Source of the DNA: Cycas panzhihuaensis
Taxonomy: Eukaryota > Cycadophyta
Direction: 5' to 3'
DNA length: 64,000 bases
Assembly: GCA_023213395.1 (NCBI GenBank)
Contig: CM041465.1
Span: 252,037,741-252,101,740, forward strand
A program made the position numbers and the translations under genes. Below the pieces are notes generated by a model that saw only the letters and a list, made by a program, of their open reading frames with translations, did no database searches and was not told the origin of the DNA. Below are positions 63,111 through 64,000 of this stretch, piece after piece (position 1 is the stretch's first letter; every line of letters begins with the position of its first letter).

Positions 63111-64000
63111 ACTCGCATCATCTGCGTTGGCAACAAAAACATAGGACTTCTTCTAGTTTTGAAACTTTTCAAACACCCAAAAATTATCTATAACCTCTCC
63201 AGTAACAATGATAGATAAATTCTATTTAGGATCCTTAATCAGACATCTATCTTTATAAAGCTCCAACTTCATTCCTTGTTTGCAGATTTCTTGAGTTGAA
63301 AGTAAATTCAATTGCATCTTGGGTATATTATAGACCCTCTTAAACTTACCACCTGCCAAGGATACATCGCCAACACCTTCGACTAGTAACACACGAGCAT
63401 CTCCAAGGATAATCTCAACACCATTATAATCTACACTCCATGCATCAAAGTTGCACATCTGAAAAGAGATATGCTTCTGTGATCCAGAATCCAATATCAA
63501 ATAATCTCTCCAACTTGACTCGGATGACATGGATGACACTCTGACATAGTGTGCTGCTATGCTCATCCCTTTATCATCTTGGCTAACTTTGCGTTTGTCC
63601 TGTCTCTTGAACCAACAGTTCTTTTCTCTGTGACCTTGCTGCTTGTAGTAGTCACATTTTCTTATGAATTTCTTCTTCTCCCAAGACTCTTCCCCAAACC
63701 TTTGTGTGAACTTCTCCTCTTCAACAGTCTCCCTCCTCTGCGTCTTCATGACTAATACCTGACTTGACTCAGAACCTCCAAGCATCCCATAATGTTTTAA
63801 CTTGGCATCCTCTGCTAAAATAAGATTTCTTATGCCATCAAATGTCTCTCCCTCCATCACACCTCATCTCTACCATAAATGGTCTAGAAAGTGGAAAAAG
63901 CAACTGACAATTTTGACATGATTATCGCAAACAATAGTGCATCATCATTCACATTTACCTTCAACTCTTCTAGCTTCTTCTTCAATTCAATGACTTTATT
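63111..64000 (-). pseudogene. Copia-C5 gag C-terminus and protease
   Basis: The frame 63860-63222 carries MMEGETFDGIRNLILAEDAK and a knuckle variant CDYYKQQGHREKNCW, where the second Cys is Tyr. The protease follows with DYLILDSGSQKHISF and VSLAGGKFKRVYNIPKMQLN. The active-site D-S-G is intact. Upstream (63870-64000) gag continues in broken frames to the window edge. Confidence 0.85.

Larger units (their letters stand above)
59960..64000 (-). mobile_element. Copia-C5: 3' part of a Copia, open at the window edge
   Basis: Minus strand: gag/protease at the right edge, pre-integrase, integrase, RT, RNase H, PPT (about 60402-60412) and 3' LTR (about 59960-60400). The pol copy is clearly different from C1/C2 in text. 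It is inserted in the Ty3-G4 gag-protease junction. The 5' end with LTR and PBS lies beyond base 64000. Confidence 0.88.

Noticed and set aside
1-64000. CRISPR arrays, rRNA, tRNA genes and bacterial operon signals
   Set aside because: None seen. tRNA-like text is limited to PBS sites of retrotransposons; the spliced gene and TE content exclude a prokaryotic source.

Overview
This window is nuclear DNA of a plant, very probably a seed plant with a large, repeat-rich genome. Almost all of it is LTR-retrotransposon sequence, both Ty1/Copia and Ty3/Gypsy (several with a chromodomain). Most primer-binding sites are complementary to initiator tRNA-Met (TGGTATCAGAGC and variants). The one non-transposon gene I can support is a four-exon piece of a plant SPT20-like / PHL-type gene on the minus strand at 23791-25381. 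No rRNA, tRNA or CRISPR locus was found. Nearly every element is broken by stops, frameshifts or internal deletions.

Layout. 1-2115: minus-strand Gypsy (Ty3-A, gag-protease, 5' LTR). 2116-6648: an LTR (2774-3180) with a PPT on one side and a PBS on the other, then a Copia leader, gag and an unrecognised ORF. 6649-8849: two related LTRs in inverted orientation, then the 3' end of a plus-strand Copia. 8850-13428 and 21129-22980: decayed minus-strand Gypsy (G1), split by a complete minus-strand Copia (C1, 13429-21128). 22981-26090: gene island. 26095-34968: decayed minus-strand Gypsy (G2), split by a complete plus-strand Copia (C3, 26608-32436, TSD TCTCT) and by a TRIM-like miniature element (33248-33670). 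34979-54531: minus-strand Gypsy G3, split by Copia C2 (37564-47008) and by plus-strand Gypsy G5 (48499-54075, TSD TAAAC). C2 is itself split by plus-strand Gypsy Ty3-E (37715-41017, TSD CCAAT). 54532-55865: LTR scrap and a collapsed Copia (C4). 55866-59959: minus-strand Gypsy G4 carrying an insertion with a minisatellite. 59960-64000: minus-strand Copia C5, running off the window.

The Copia order is gag, protease, integrase, RT, RNase H. The Gypsy order is gag, protease, RT, RNase H, integrase, chromodomain. Three elements look non-autonomous by internal deletion: Ty3-E keeps gag, protease and chromodomain but lacks RT-RNase H-integrase; C3 has no recognisable RT and a doubled linker; G5 lacks the N-terminal part of integrase. 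LTR pairs compared by eye differ by roughly 3% (C1), 5% (Ty3-E), 7% (G5) and 10% (C3), so insertions accumulated over a long time. All boundaries come from reading the sequence; no alignment or database search was run.
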